NCBI GenBank assembly: GCA_014529385.2
Contig: CM043945.1
Span: 4,064,312-4,128,311 of the forward strand
Length of the DNA stretch: 64,000 nt
Origin: Adiantum capillus-veneris
Lineage: Eukaryota; Streptophyta; Polypodiopsida; Polypodiales; Pteridaceae
Direction: 5' to 3'
Each line of letters begins with the position of its first letter. The stretch's first letter is position 1. This document shows, piece by piece, positions 48,069 to 59,331 of this stretch. The translations under genes and the position numbers were made by a program. The notes below the pieces were generated by a model. That model was not told the origin of the DNA and searched no databases. It saw only the letters and a list, made by a program, of their open reading frames with translations.

Positions 48069-50525
48069 TTACACTGCTTCCTTGTAACATGAAGGCTCAT
48101 TGCAATCAGTCAACATGACATAGTTCATAGATGGAACAAACCTATCAGGAGGTCGCGTGACACGTCCAGATCTACGCACAATAGGTGGCTCAGGCTCAGC
48201 CACAACCTGTGGTTCTACTCTATCCTGTCCTTGCTCCTCTTGAGCCCTGACATTTTGTCTTGCACGTGCAGGTCCATCTTCTTGGAAGACAACTCTTCTA
48301 ATCTCCTCAACCCTCTCTGGTTTAGAATGATATTTGGATTCATTAAAGTGAACATCATTGCTGCGGACAACCTTTCTGGATTTGGGATCCCAAAGTCTGT
48401 ACCCCATATCACCAGAATTACCATAGCCTAGAAAGATGCACTTTCTACTCTTTGGCTCAAGTTTGTTCCTAAATTCCTTTGGAACGTGAGTATATGCCTC
48501 ACAGCCAAAGACTCTGAGATGCTTGTATGAGGGCATTTTGCCTGACCATACCATCTCTGGCACTGAATCCTTTTGCAAAACCTTGCTAGGAGATCTATTT
48601 ACAAGATGAACAGTTGTTGATACAGCTTCAACCCAAAACCCATTTGGTAGCTGTGCATTAGACAACATACTTCTGACCTTCTCTTGTATGGAACTATTCA
48701 TCCTCTCAGCAACACCATTTTGAGGAGGATTGTAAGGAGCAGTAAGTTCACGTTTTATACCTTTTGACTCACAAAAGTCCTGAAAGGCCTTTGAAACATA
48801 CTCTCCACCATTGTCAGTGCATAAGCATTTAAGCTTCTTGCCACTCTGATTCTCCACAAGTGTCACAAACGTTTTGAAAACACTAAACGCTTCATCCTTG
48901 TGCTTGAGAAAGTACACCCATACTTTTCTCGAGTAATCATCTATAAATGTCATAAAGTAAGAAGCTCCCCCTAGAGATAGGTTAGGCATAGGTCCACACA
49001 AATCACTATGAACAAGTGCCAACTGTGTATCTCTTCTATTGCTTCTATGCTTATGTGGCTGCTGTGTTTGCTTACCATACAGACAATGTTCACAGAATTC
49101 AAAATCATTAAATGAAAATCCAGGCAAATAACCAGAACGAGACAAGATTTCCATTCCCTTCTTGGACATATGTCCTAACCGGCTATGCCACAAAGAAACG
49201 TTCGGCTGCTCGGTTACATTGATTACATTTTTAGAGACATTTGATACATAAATCATGTAAAGTCCTCCAGACTTTACTCCATGTGCTACTATCATAGAAC
49301 CCTTGGATATCTTCCACATGTTCTGTCCAAAAGTGGTGACGTAGCCAACATCATCAAGTAAACCTGTGCTGATCAAGCTCTTTGTAATTGCGGGAACATG
49401 TCTCACATTCTTCAGCGTGAAAGAAGAGCCATTCTGAAACTTCAATTGAACATCTCCAACACCTAAGATCTCACATGTCTGCCCATTGCCTAGCCGAACA
49501 TGATCTTTAGTGGGCACATAAGAGGTAAACCACTCCTTGTTTGGAGACACATGAAGTGATGCCCCTGAGTCTATAATCCAGTCACTCAGTGCATTTCCAT
49601 CAGATGCTGTAAGAAGAGCTGAGTCCAATGTATTCTTCAAGAAGTAGATGTCTCTTGACACTGGACTGTCATCCTCTGCAACAGTGTTTGTCACATTTAT
49701 TTCTTGAATCTTCACTGAGGACTTGTTCTTCTCACCATGGTCTTCAGCTTTCTCTTTGCCTTTTTCTGCTTTCCATTCTCTGCAGTCTCTTTTCATGTGA
49801 CCCTTCTTGCCACAATGGTAGCATTCTATGTCACTCTTGCCTTTAGCACTGCGGGACTTGCTACGAGACTGATTCCTCTTTCCACCTTTGTACTTTTCTT
49901 TGGTCCTTCCCTTGACAACTAAGGTTGTTCCTTTGCCTTTGTCCATTGTCTTTCTATTGGTTTCTTCAGTAAGCAGACTTCCTTCTACACCTGCTATGTT
50001 CAAACCATCTGGAGGTGCAGAATTACACAAAGCTGTGCAAAAAGTGTCCCAACTTTTCGGCAATGTGATCAACAGGAACATAGCTCTAACAGGTTCATCA
50101 AACTTGACACCTTGATCTGACAACTGACTATAGATTGTGTTGAATTCATTCAGATGATTGGACATAGGTGTCCCTTCTTTCATCTTCAAGTCAACAAGAT
50201 TCTTAAGCCAGTATACCTGTGAAGCTGCACTCTGCTTCTCATAAAGATCACTCAGCTTTAACCATGCTTGATAAGCCGACATCTCGTCTGCTACATTGAA
50301 GTAAACGCTTTCTGCCAAAGTCAGCATAATGGTAGAAAGTGCCAATTCATCCATTTCGCTCCATTCATCTTCGTCCATATCTTCTGGTTTTATCCCCTTG
50401 AGCTTTATAGGTTTTATCTGCTTCTTTTGTACCAACACGTGCCAAATTTGCTTCTTCCACAATGGGAAATTGGTTCCATCCAGCTTCTTGATATTGTAAA
50501 GAGCAGTGTCTTGTGATCCAGCCAT
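48069..50525 (-). CDS. Copia gag, protease and integrase
   Basis: Starts at ATG 50525 (MAGSQDTALYNIKKLDGTNF). Gag fold about residues 10-190, a basic region, CCHC knuckle CYHCGKKGHMKRDC (235-248), protease DWIIDSGASLHV (catalytic D319), the pre-integrase zinc site (H447, H452, C478, C481) and integrase core D508 (HSDLCGP), D571 (CTDNGGEY), E607 (NGVAERMN), spacing D-x62-D-x35-E. Then the conserved LRVFGCEAYTHVPKEFRNKL and RKCIFLGY region and an acidic linker with RRSGRVTRPPDRF. The frame ends in TAA (48069-48071) where RT should follow. Length and order fit Tnt1-like elements. All catalytic residues are present. Confidence 0.94.
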   Translation of the reverse strand: MAGSQDTALYNIKKLDGTNFPLWKKQIWHVLVQKKQIKPIKLKGIKPEDMDEDEWSEMDELALSTIMLTLAESVYFNVADEMSAYQAWLKLSDLYEKQSAASQVYWLKNLVDLKMKEGTPMSNHLNEFNTIYSQLSDQGVKFDEPVRAMFLLITLPKSWDTFCTALCNSAPPDGLNIAGVEGSLLTEETNRKTMDKGKGTTLVVKGRTKEKYKGGKRNQSRSKSRSAKGKSDIECYHCGKKGHMKRDCREWKAEKGKEKAEDHGEKNKSSVKIQEINVTNTVAEDDSPVSRDIYFLKNTLDSALLTASDGNALSDWIIDSGASLHVSPNKEWFTSYVPTKDHVRLGNGQTCEILGVGDVQLKFQNGSSFTLKNVRHVPAITKSLISTGLLDDVGYVTTFGQNMWKISKGSMIVAHGVKSGGLYMIYVSNVSKNVINVTEQPNVSLWHSRLGHMSKKGMEILSRSGYLPGFSFNDFEFCEHCLYGKQTQQPHKHRSNRRDTQLALVHSDLCGPMPNLSLGGASYFMTFIDDYSRKVWVYFLKHKDEAFSVFKTFVTLVENQSGKKLKCLCTDNGGEYVSKAFQDFCESKGIKRELTAPYNPPQNGVAERMNSSIQEKVRSMLSNAQLPNGFWVEAVSTTVHLVNRSPSKVLQKDSVPEMVWSGKMPSYKHLRVFGCEAYTHVPKEFRNKLEPKSRKCIFLGYGNSGDMGYRLWDPKSRKVVRSNDVHFNESKYHSKPERVEEIRRVVFQEDGPARARQNVRAQEEQGQDRVEPQVVAEPEPPIVRRSGRVTRPPDRFVPSMNYVMLTDCNEPSCYKEAV

Positions 50526-51592
50526 AGCTACGCTTCACAGTAGTTTACTTTCCTGGGAAAAATTCGGCAGAGTTTCCCTTGTAAACTGACCTATGAACCA
50601 ATATCAACCTGTCAAATGAACCAAGAAAGCTTCAGATTCTGCATAAATTTCGGCAGAGTCTCCTTTGTAAAATGGCTCTGGTGTACTCAAAAAACAGACC
50701 AAAAAACAGCTCAAAAAACCACTGTCTCTCTGACACTGTAAGCTGTGGGTAAACCTGTCCTGCACCTGTACTGTCTCTCACTGTCTTGTAAGCATAGACT
50801 ACGACAATGCCTCAACGGCAGTAAAGCAAAGATGCAATCCCAACTGTCTAACTCACAGTCAATACATCCTAGCTGCCTATCTAAGGGTGCTCGAGACATC
50901 GCTCCAAGACCTGTATCACCGAAAGGATCTCAACATTCGAGAATCCCCTAGCTCAATAAAATCTCACTCGACCCTCAAAAAAGGCTGCAGTAAATCTGAT
51001 AGTACATAGACTTCCCACAAAGTCATACATCCACAAATTTCCCACTGTATGCTGTAACTGCTGCGGCGGTTGTTTGCTGCGTGACTCACAGCCAGCAAAG
51101 CCTCAACAGACATACATCATCTCTGACAATACATCCCATGTGGAAGTACCTGCAATGTTAGGAAGAAATCTGGAATATCAAGCAACAAACACAAGCTACC
51201 TGATGAACTAGTGGATGTCGCCTACAATCTGTGTGTAGATGCGCCCGTGTCGTATGTGACACGCCTCCAAGAACTGTGAGTCGTCCTTCGATGTGTAGAC
51301 AGCCACAAATCAACACTTTGGGAGTGTCGATATCCTCAACACCTGCAGTCGTAGGCTAAAAACCCCAAATTTGCAGAGTCGGATCTGCACCCATCGAGAC
51401 CACGTAGTCGAAAATGGCCTGCGCAGACCTTTGTCGAAGCCGAACGGTGGCCGAGATGACCTCAGAATGAAATTCTGACAACACCGAGCCCTTTGGGCTC
51501 GCCCACGAGATTTGGGGCCGTGTCTTTGCCTGTCGAATTTCACTCCAATCTGAGATGGTCACTCTAGCCTCCTGCAGTGCTGCCCCGAGCCT
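50526..51592 (-). other. Long leader of copia element
   Basis: About 1.07 kb between the primer-binding site and gag, long for a copia element. It has no long frame on the sense strand. Repeated AAATTTCGGCAGAGT-like units (near 50563 and 50647) and CTGTCTCTCTGACACTGT-like units (near 50720-50785) are visible. Confidence 0.6.
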
Positions 51593-51612
51593 CGATCTGA
51601 GCTCTGATACCA
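51593..51612 (-). other. Primer-binding site, initiator tRNA-Met
   Basis: Minus strand TGGTATCAGAGC at 51601-51612, the standard match to plant initiator tRNA-Met, two bases from the LTR end. Confidence 0.9.
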
Positions 51613-51614
51613 GT

Positions 51615-51806
51615 TGAAGGAGTACGAGCGGAAGTGCGATGCGAGAGAGAGTACGAGAAGAAGAGCACGACGATATGGTGAACTCGCTCTACTGTAATGT
51701 GTAGAGCATAGTGAGTTCTTATTAGTTTTTTACAAAAGAATATGTGTACATACCTGGCGGCCCGCCCACTTACCTGGGCGACCACATTGGGCTTTATACC
51801 CCAACA
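51615..51806 (-). repeat. 5' LTR of copia element
   Basis: Pairs with 46262-46455; ends TGAAGGAGTACG and CCCCAACA, followed by the target duplication TTCTA. Confidence 0.93.
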
Positions 51807-51811
51807 TTCTA

Positions 51812-53842
51812 TTGGCAAGGTAGCAACTTGTATCAAATGCATATATCATAGATTCAAGAGGGCATCAGCTAGGTGAATGGCCTCCAATTGACCCTCAATT
51901 GACCAGGCTAAAGGTGATGCTAAGCAAGCAGGCTCTTTGCATCGTTCGTCAAAACTGATTTCTTGATTTGTGCATAGGTTATTGGTGCTACTTTTGAAAA
52001 TTGTAGAGGGGTTTCTGCCCATATTAGATAGATTGATTTGGATATTACTCTTGACTAGCATGTCTACATGGAAGGACATATATTTTTACCTTCTCATCAA
52101 GGTTGGTAGGTGTATTTTCTCATCAAGGTTGGTGGGTATATTTCAATCCTCACTTGAGAGACTTAATTGTTGCACAATAGGGTGCTCTAGTCTTTGGCAT
52201 TACTAAGTCTGGCCATCACCTAAGTGTCTAGATAGCATGATATGTTATTCACAAAATGTTTAAACGTGAATAATGGTTGGATAATACATTCAATCATATT
52301 ATTTGACACATTATTATATTTTAAACTCTTGTAGTTTTTCTTACATATTGATTAATTATCCTATCAATTGATATGTTATCGATCAAAAGGTATTCAATCA
52401 ATAAGTTAATTGATCAAGTTAAATAGGTATAAATACTATTGACTTTATTTGCTTTAGCATTTCTTGCCTTCTCTAAGCTACAAGGTTAACTCAAGCAGTG
52501 AAAGAGATAGAGATTTGCTATAAAAAATTTATTAAATTGATTTTTTCAAGGAGAATTCCTAAATTGGCTACTTGAATGTAGCGTGAACATAGGATGCTTT
52601 AGTTTACCTTTTGAAGAAATACAATCTTGAAAATAGATTAGCTATAACGAAATTTTCAGCTCCATCTTTTTTTGATACTGTTGCGAGAGCAAGTCACATG
52701 ACCTATAAAGTGCATGCAACACACCTCCATCTTTTCAGCTCCATCTTTTTTTGATACTGTTGCGAGAGCGAATCACACGACCTATAAAGTGCATGCAGCA
52801 CAACCTAGATCAACATAATGTCAATCATGGACACAAATGACATGATAGGCACACGGAGGAAACCTCTTTAGCTTGTTAGGCTGAGACCATCCTACACATA
52901 CAACACTCTGGAAGGCAAACCAAGCCACAACCTAGAATCTCATTGCTCTCAACTACACCACCTAGCCCACAAACATACAAACGGAAGGAAACCCATCAAA
53001 TCATACCTGAATCATATGAAACTTATGGAACACCATCCCATCACTAGGATACACCTGTCCCAAAGCCTCTACACTCAAAACCCTACCTCTAATCCCATAT
53101 GCTAAAAACGCGTATAAAGACAGAGCAAAATTCTGAAAGTCCCCAAAACTGAAATCTATGAGTACCTATGCGTAGCTTATGTCGCCACGTTTCTAACGAC
53201 TACTTGCAAGACGAAAACATACATCATTTGATATACTTACAATTGTAAATAGCTCGTAGATGAACAAGCACGTTTGCTCCATTCCACGTGGAATGCCTGG
53301 CGTTGTTGCGTAGCTCTTGCCAAGGCCAGTGCAATGGTGCAGTGAAATCTACAATGTGATGAGTGAGCGGGGAGTAGCACGAGGATAAAGATCATGCTCT
53401 CTCTCTTCCTCTCTCACACAGAGTAGACGACAGCGCTAAAACTATGATTATGATAAAGTTGTCTTTACAAAAATGACCTAGGTACCTTGTATATTAAGGC
53501 TACCTTAGGTTAACCAAAAATAGAGTTTGAGGGATTAAATGGCTTGGTATTTACACTCTGGAAGTGCCATTGCACCCGACTTCGGCAACTAGACTACTTA
53601 TTACAAATGATGTTTATAACAATAATCCTCAGCATTCCATAACTCAACAAAGCCTAGTGGGCAATAGTTTTGGTTTTAAAGCTGAATTTTCCCAGGTTTC
53701 CTAAATACAAACTTTTAGGGTACCTCAAGACCAATATCCACAAACCAAAAGAGTCACAAATTCCTGACCTTTAGGGACCTGGCAAAGGGCCAAAGGTGCT
53801 TGTTAAGGACTATCTTGAACACATTGAAGTAAGCCTTCTTAC
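51812..53842. other. Non-coding AT-rich region
   Basis: No gene recognised. Includes ATTGAT-rich self-complementary sequence at 52330-52440 and a tandem duplication at 52653-52809. Confidence 0.5.
52653..52809. repeat. 79-bp tandem duplication
   Basis: Two copies of a unit starting TTTTCAGCTCCATC and containing TTGCGAGAGC and CCTATAAAGTGCATGC follow one another with few differences. Confidence 0.85.
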
Positions 53843-55260
53843 ATGAAGCTTAAGCTGTTAAGCCTAGAGGTCATGTTCTCTTTAGAGTCAAACTCAGCTT
53901 ACACAAGCTTGAGAATCCCAGCAATAGAGGAGCATCCTCCCATAATGGATCTTCCAAACTTGCAGTTGCTAAAAACCAAGCTTGTTGAACGAGTTTGGAT
54001 AACATGTCATGAGAGTGAAGGACTATACAGATATATTGATGACAGTGAGGTCAACCTTTTTAGGTGCTCATAGCCATACCTAGAAGAGCTGGCAGATTAC
54101 AAGCTCCTATATGTCTATACATATGGAGTCGACTATCAATGGAAATCTATATTTGTTGACAAGTATGGATGCGAGCATAGAGCTGTAGAAAGCTCAAACC
54201 CACACACTATATTAGAAAGAGTGGACATTTGGTCAATGAAGGACCACCAATACTTTCATCAAACACAATAATTCCTACAAGAATTCCAAAAAGGAAGCCA
54301 CCTCGATTCCCTTTTAAGAGAGATAACGAGAGATGAAGTGAATCTGCCTAATGGACTAATCTCCAACAAAACGACTAATCCCTTTGAAGAAGAACAAGGG
54401 CATAGTGGAAGAATTGAAGCAAGATAAGGATTGGGAGAGTCTATGGTTAGACTGTGTAGACAATCAACAAGTTAAACCATCCCAAATCCAAAAATAAATA
54501 AACAAGAAATACACCAGAGATAAAGATCCAAGAAATACACCAGAGATAAAGATCCAAAAGATCACGTAGAGGCTTTCAAAAGAGTAATTGGAGCAGATAA
54601 AGTTTCGGATTTTGCAACACAGTTTGCGGGATTGGACTAACTCTTGAAGATGATGCGGCTACATGGTTCCACTCAATAGAAAGATGTGGTTTTGAGACTG
54701 TAGATGAGTTGTTTGAAGAATTCATCAATGAATTCTCATAGAATCCATAGATTCCAACAAAAAGAGGGTGAATCAGTACACAAAACTGTATTATGGCTCA
54801 AGAGATATGTCATGTTCTGTCCAAGAGAGAAACTTCCTACGCAAGCACGGTTAATGTTGATCTTTATCCAGGGAATGAGACATGCGGGTCTTCAAAAGGA
54901 TCTGCATATGACAAGGAGTTTGACACTAAATGAATTGATCAAAGAAGCCCTTTATTTGGTGGATAACTGTGATGAATATAAAGAAAACGATTGTAAGATT
55001 CATGAGGACGACACATCCTCTCAGCACAGTGATTCCACAGATGAGTGAGTTCATTGCAAAACCAACGACACCTATCGAGATCGAGAAAAGTTTATTGACA
55101 AAATGGTCAAGAGGTTATCTTTTCTTGTAAATGCTGACCTGAGGGAACTTAAGTGGTGCGAAATTGAGAGAAAATGGACAAACCATACGCGGAAAGAGTG
55201 TTACTATAGCATGGAATATGCTAAGGAGAGGTATGTACAACCTATTCTAGTAAACTCATA
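53843..55260 (+). pseudogene. Decayed retrotransposon gag with upstream coding relic
   Basis: From 53843 a reading frame runs about 195 codons with two stops (54071 TAG, about 54270 TAA): LRIPAIEEHPPIMDLPN, YVYTYGVDYQWKSIFVDKYG, LDSLLREITRDEVNLPNG. After a break comes a gag fold: DPKDHVEAFKRVIG, TLEDDAATWFHSIERCGFET, a frameshift near 54735, then RFQQKEGESVHKTVLWLKRY, IFIQGMRHAGLQKDL, and later WCEIERKWTNHTRKECYY, which recalls the CEYH-x-H-x-C motif of plant gag proteins. The first part does not match a gag domain I know. No pol follows and no LTRs were found, so this is either a gag-only non-autonomous element or a truncated one. Confidence 0.7.
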
Positions 55261-55390
55261 TTTAGGAATTATTCAAGTCCCATTTTTTAAAATGAGACCC
55301 AAAGCTAAAGTATTTTTTGTTAAGTTTGACCTCATGGTTGTTTGTGGGGACCCTTTGTGCCATATAAAAATTAGGGACTACTACACAAAT

Positions 55391-55665
55391 GTGGGGCTCA
55401 AACTTAAGTTCAAGCCTCACTTGTTGTTGTCGCGTGGGATACTAAGAAGAGGATTGAAGTTAAGTTGGAGCCTCACTTGCCTCGCCTAAACTAGCAAGTG
55501 GGAACACTCATAATTTGTTCAAGGAACTAACACATGAATGTGAGGCTCAAACGTAAATTTAAGTTTCACTTGTTTTTTCTCTATAGCATATTAAGATGAG
55601 GGTTGAACCTAAGTTCAAGCCTCACGTGCCTCACCTAACCTAGAAAGTGGGCATGAGGCTCAAAC
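55391..55665. repeat. Palindromic GGCTCAAACTTAAGTTCAAGCC repeats, cluster 1
   Basis: Three to four imperfect palindromes centred on CTTAAG or CCTAAG, with arms such as GTGGGGCTCAAA and its complement (best at 55391-55420). The same family recurs at 61495-62165. Confidence 0.65.
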
Positions 55666-56616
55666 GTGGTTCAAGGTCTATGTAACAAGAGGTTGGTATC
55701 ATAAATTTAGCTTTAACACATTACCATAGCCTCAACGCATAGCTATATTGTTTTGTGTATATACAATTATAAAATTGGAAACATGACTACATTGCTCATA
55801 TAGAAGAAAAATTGGTAATGAATAGCACTTCCATCAAATAGTGTAGCACAAAATAATATATTTTTTGCAAATTCACTACATTTTAAAGACATGCCAATGG
55901 AGTCAAAAGCATCATCAATGAGTACAATGTTAATAAAACTCGGATAACAAATGAGCAACAAAAATGGACTTGTTTACAAGTCCTTGCTAAAGCAATTCTT
56001 GTGCTGAGGGGATCTCAAATGAGGATGGTGTTTGTAAACACCAAGATAAAAAATGAAGAATAAGAAGATATCAACAAGTACTCTTAGTTATATTCATATT
56101 TGCAACAAGATAAATGTGAGCTTGGTAGCAATATAAAGGGGCTAACCAAATACATATATGTCCGTTAACATTGTGTAAATCCTCTTGTACATACTTTGTT
56201 TCTCTATTGTAAGTGGATTCATTTATTAGAGTACTAAACTATATCCCCGCTCATCTTCTCATATATCAACCTAAGTAGATATGAAATTATTATTCTCCTC
56301 AAAAAGTTATCTAGCTCTTCACCTGATCATTTCCACAATTTTGAGAAAATGAAGGATGTTCGTGCATTTTCCACTTATGTGAGGGTGGAGGGCATCTTTT
56401 TAATCTAAAATGTAGAGACTCTCTCTTATGGAGGGAATGATCATGCTTGCTATTTTAATTGAATAACATGTAAATGTAGGGTACTTCCATGAAATTTATT
56501 TCATGGGTCTAGTACCCTTTGATTGCATTATATATCTTAAATATTAACAAAACAATATAAATGCATTACTATCTAGCAAATCAAAGAGGATAGGGGTATG
56601 GTTCTAGACTCCAAAC
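55666..56616. other. Non-coding AT-rich region
   Basis: No gene seen. The part at 56380-56616 resembles 59360-59560 on the other side of the short-LTR element (shared TCAAAGAGGAxAGGxGTxTGGTTC and GTGGAGGxCATCTT), so an older repeat surrounds it. Confidence 0.4.
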
Positions 56617-56807
56617 TGTTGAACCTAAGGAAGATAGAGCAGAGAGATGAACATAGATGACAGAGAAGTAGAGAGGAGAGGGAGACAATACACCAGATGT
56701 AGAACCCCAAGAGTGTGTAGAATAGGCACAATATACATGTATATATCACTTTAGGACCTATGGTTAGGGAGCTACATAAAGCACACACTATATATAGCTC
56801 CAACATT
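56617..56807 (-). repeat. 3' LTR of non-autonomous element
   Basis: Starts TGTTGAACC, ends CTCCAACA. Contains ACATGTATATAT and CTATATATAGC, also seen in the partner. Confidence 0.78.
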
Positions 56808-57072
56808 TCCATTGAAGCAAAGGTCCCTGAATGTGGATGAAAAAACCTTGGGGGCTCAAAGGAAAAAACCATAGTTATACTATATACACATGCCACTTTA
56901 TTTAACTTCAAATTGATACAAATTTAAAATAGAGCTACATCACTCCTGCTTTACAATGTTCCCTTTCAAGGGTCTTTGGAAATTCATTAATCCTTGAGCC
57001 CCCACACATGTAGCTTGACATGAAACTTTTTCTGTAAACAATAGCAACTCAAGAAACAGACCAAGATGTGAA

Positions 57073-57212
57073 GGTTAGAAATAACTATGTCACATTGTCT
57101 TAGAGAGGGTTCACAATGCTGCTCTAAAGACAACAAAGAAAGGGTTAGAAATAACTATGTCACATTGTCTTAGAGAGGGTTCACAATGCTGCTCTAAAGA
57201 CATCAAAGAAAC
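57073..57212. repeat. 70-bp tandem duplication
   Basis: Two nearly identical units (GGTTAGAAATAACTATGTC to GACAACAAAGAA / GACATCAAAGAA) in direct succession inside the non-autonomous element. Confidence 0.9.
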
Positions 57213-59137
57213 AAACATGATATTGGTGCACATGTATACAAAGCTAGCATAAAATAGAAATGATGGGGACTAAACAAATTCAAATCATATAATTATCATG
57301 GTGTCATGTACCATGGCATCATGGAACTCCCCATGGAATCAAATAAACTATCTTTAAATTTCTTAATTGATCATGAAATGTCAAATACAAAATGAGATGT
57401 GTATGTGATGAGTTCCAAAGTGGCTGAGATAAAACTCATGGCTTCAAGAACCAAAGCCATGGATGGAGAGAATAAACATGAATCACATAACATCACCTTG
57501 CACTATCAAGAACCATGGCCATGGATGAGAGAATAAAGATGCATCATGTAACCGCACCCTACATCATCAAGATAATCCGTACTCTTACTAATGAACATAG
57601 ATGTATTTTTGAAATTGTTTTATGGTAGCCTGCACGGTGATCTTCTAACATAGTATGTAATAACAAGACATCATCCCATAGTCTCACATACCATGACATC
57701 ATGGAGCTTTGCCATGTCATTAGAGATGCTACAATGTGAGCATGACATATAAATATTTGTAATCACTGATGACACACACAACCCCACCATGGTATCATGC
57801 ATCGTGATTAATTAGAGAGAATAAATCCAAATCATGAATGAATGTCGCACTAAACGATACTATGAAGCAACTCAATAAATTCTCCATCACTTCAAGTCCT
57901 TAGACATGGTAAGTCAAAGAAAAGATACTAGCCATCGCTACTAATGTGCTAACATGAATCTAATTTAGAAAGTAGCTTGTATTCAAAAGAGACTTAAAAT
58001 AATTTAGAAAGTACATTTGAATTCAAAATAAAATAAGGAGCCTTTAAAAAAACATCTTTTGATGCCAAATATAGCACATTGCTATTACCAAACATATCAT
58101 GAATAGAAAAGCAAATACGATAAATTTAGGGACTCAGAGGCATGTGCTAAGATGAAAGGCCAAAGGTCAAACAAAAATAACAAAAGGAGTTGCTTTACAG
58201 TCACGCCCCTCTGGCTAGGCACATCCATGCGCATATGTTGCTTTGCAGTCATGCCTTCCGTGGGCGAGTCCACCCACACACATGGCATAAACATATTGGT
58301 TTTGCAGCCATGGATATTGAAACTTGGTTACCTGTCAAGAGATCAAACCCCCTACTATACGCTATCAATCAGGATTTCACTTGTTTTTAGCATTGAGATG
58401 AGAGGCTTCTTGTCATGAACACACATGAAACTTGATGTGAACACACAATGCAACATGACACACCAATTATGGCTTGCTTTGACCCTCTTCTAAGAATTAG
58501 CTAATGATGCCTTCACTAAAAACAGAGGCACACATTGGTAGTGTGGTCTCTTCCCTTGATCAACAAGACACATTGTGCATTTTTCCCTTGATTTAGGACG
58601 ACAGACTATGCCTTCACTAAATGTGGTAGCACAAATAGGCATTGTGATCTCTTTTAAGATTACGCAGGAATTTGAAAAGAAACATACAAAGATTTCATTA
58701 CACATGCTCTCCAACACTCATGCCCTTTTCACACTTTATTTCCTCTTGATTTAGGAACATGAACTTAACTTCATCTATAAAAGAGGGGACACTCCTTCAT
58801 AAATCTATAATTCACGCAACAATATTATCTTATCTACCTTATGTAATATAACCAGCTAATATATGCACATAGTTGATTGCCTACATCGAGACATACATAC
58901 GGTTACCCTTACTCTCTTTCAATCTTACAAAAGGCCTCTTTCTAGTTAAATTCTTAGTCACCCCATGGCAATTGATGTAATAAAAAAATTGATGAAGAAA
59001 CAATGCCTGCAATGATGAAGCATAACACATAATGGAGGTAAAATTTTGAAATTAAACTTATCCTCCGAGAGTTGGGAACTCCATATCTACACCACAACCT
59101 CGTAGATGAAATGATCATCATAACAACTCTAATACCA

Positions 59138-59331
59138 TGTTGAACCCAACAAAGATAGGGTACCCAAATGAACATAGACAAAAAAAAAAGTAGAGAGGAG
59201 GGGTACACAATACACCAGATGTAGAGCCTCATGAGTGAGTAGACTAGACACTTGCACTAGACATGTATATATAGCTTTAAAACCTAGGTCTAAGGATTTT
59301 TGTCTAGAACACACTATATATAGCTCCAACA
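59138..59331 (-). repeat. 5' LTR of non-autonomous element
   Basis: Partner of 56617-56807; next to a TGGTATTAGAG primer-site-like sequence on the minus strand. Confidence 0.78.

Larger units (their letters stand above)
46262..51806 (-). mobile_element. Complete Tork-like Ty1/copia retrotransposon, 5.5 kb
   Basis: Two short LTRs (46262-46455 and 51615-51806), perfect target duplication TTCTA (46257-46261 and 51807-51811), an initiator-tRNA-Met primer-binding site and a polypurine tract. The single gag-PR-INT-RT-RH frame is on the minus strand and is interrupted only by two in-frame stops. Gene order and sequence resemble Tnt1/Tork-type elements. Confidence 0.95.
56617..59331 (-). mobile_element. 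Non-autonomous LTR element with short LTRs (copia-like)
   Basis: Direct repeats of 191 and 194 bases (56617-56807 and 59138-59331), both starting TGTTGAACC and ending AGCTCCAACA. Next to the right repeat, the minus strand reads TGGTATTAGAG (59127-59137), close to the initiator tRNA-Met primer site. This sets the orientation. The flanks CAAAC (56612-56616) and CAAAA (59332-59336) look like a target duplication with one change. The 2.3-kb interior has no recognisable gag or pol on either strand and contains a 70-bp tandem duplication. Such elements depend on proteins from autonomous relatives. Confidence 0.75.

Noticed and set aside
46545-50525. Stop codons corrected by RNA editing
   Set aside because: Stop-removing U-to-C editing is known from plant organelles, not nuclear retrotransposon transcripts. 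Ordinary mutation is sufficient.
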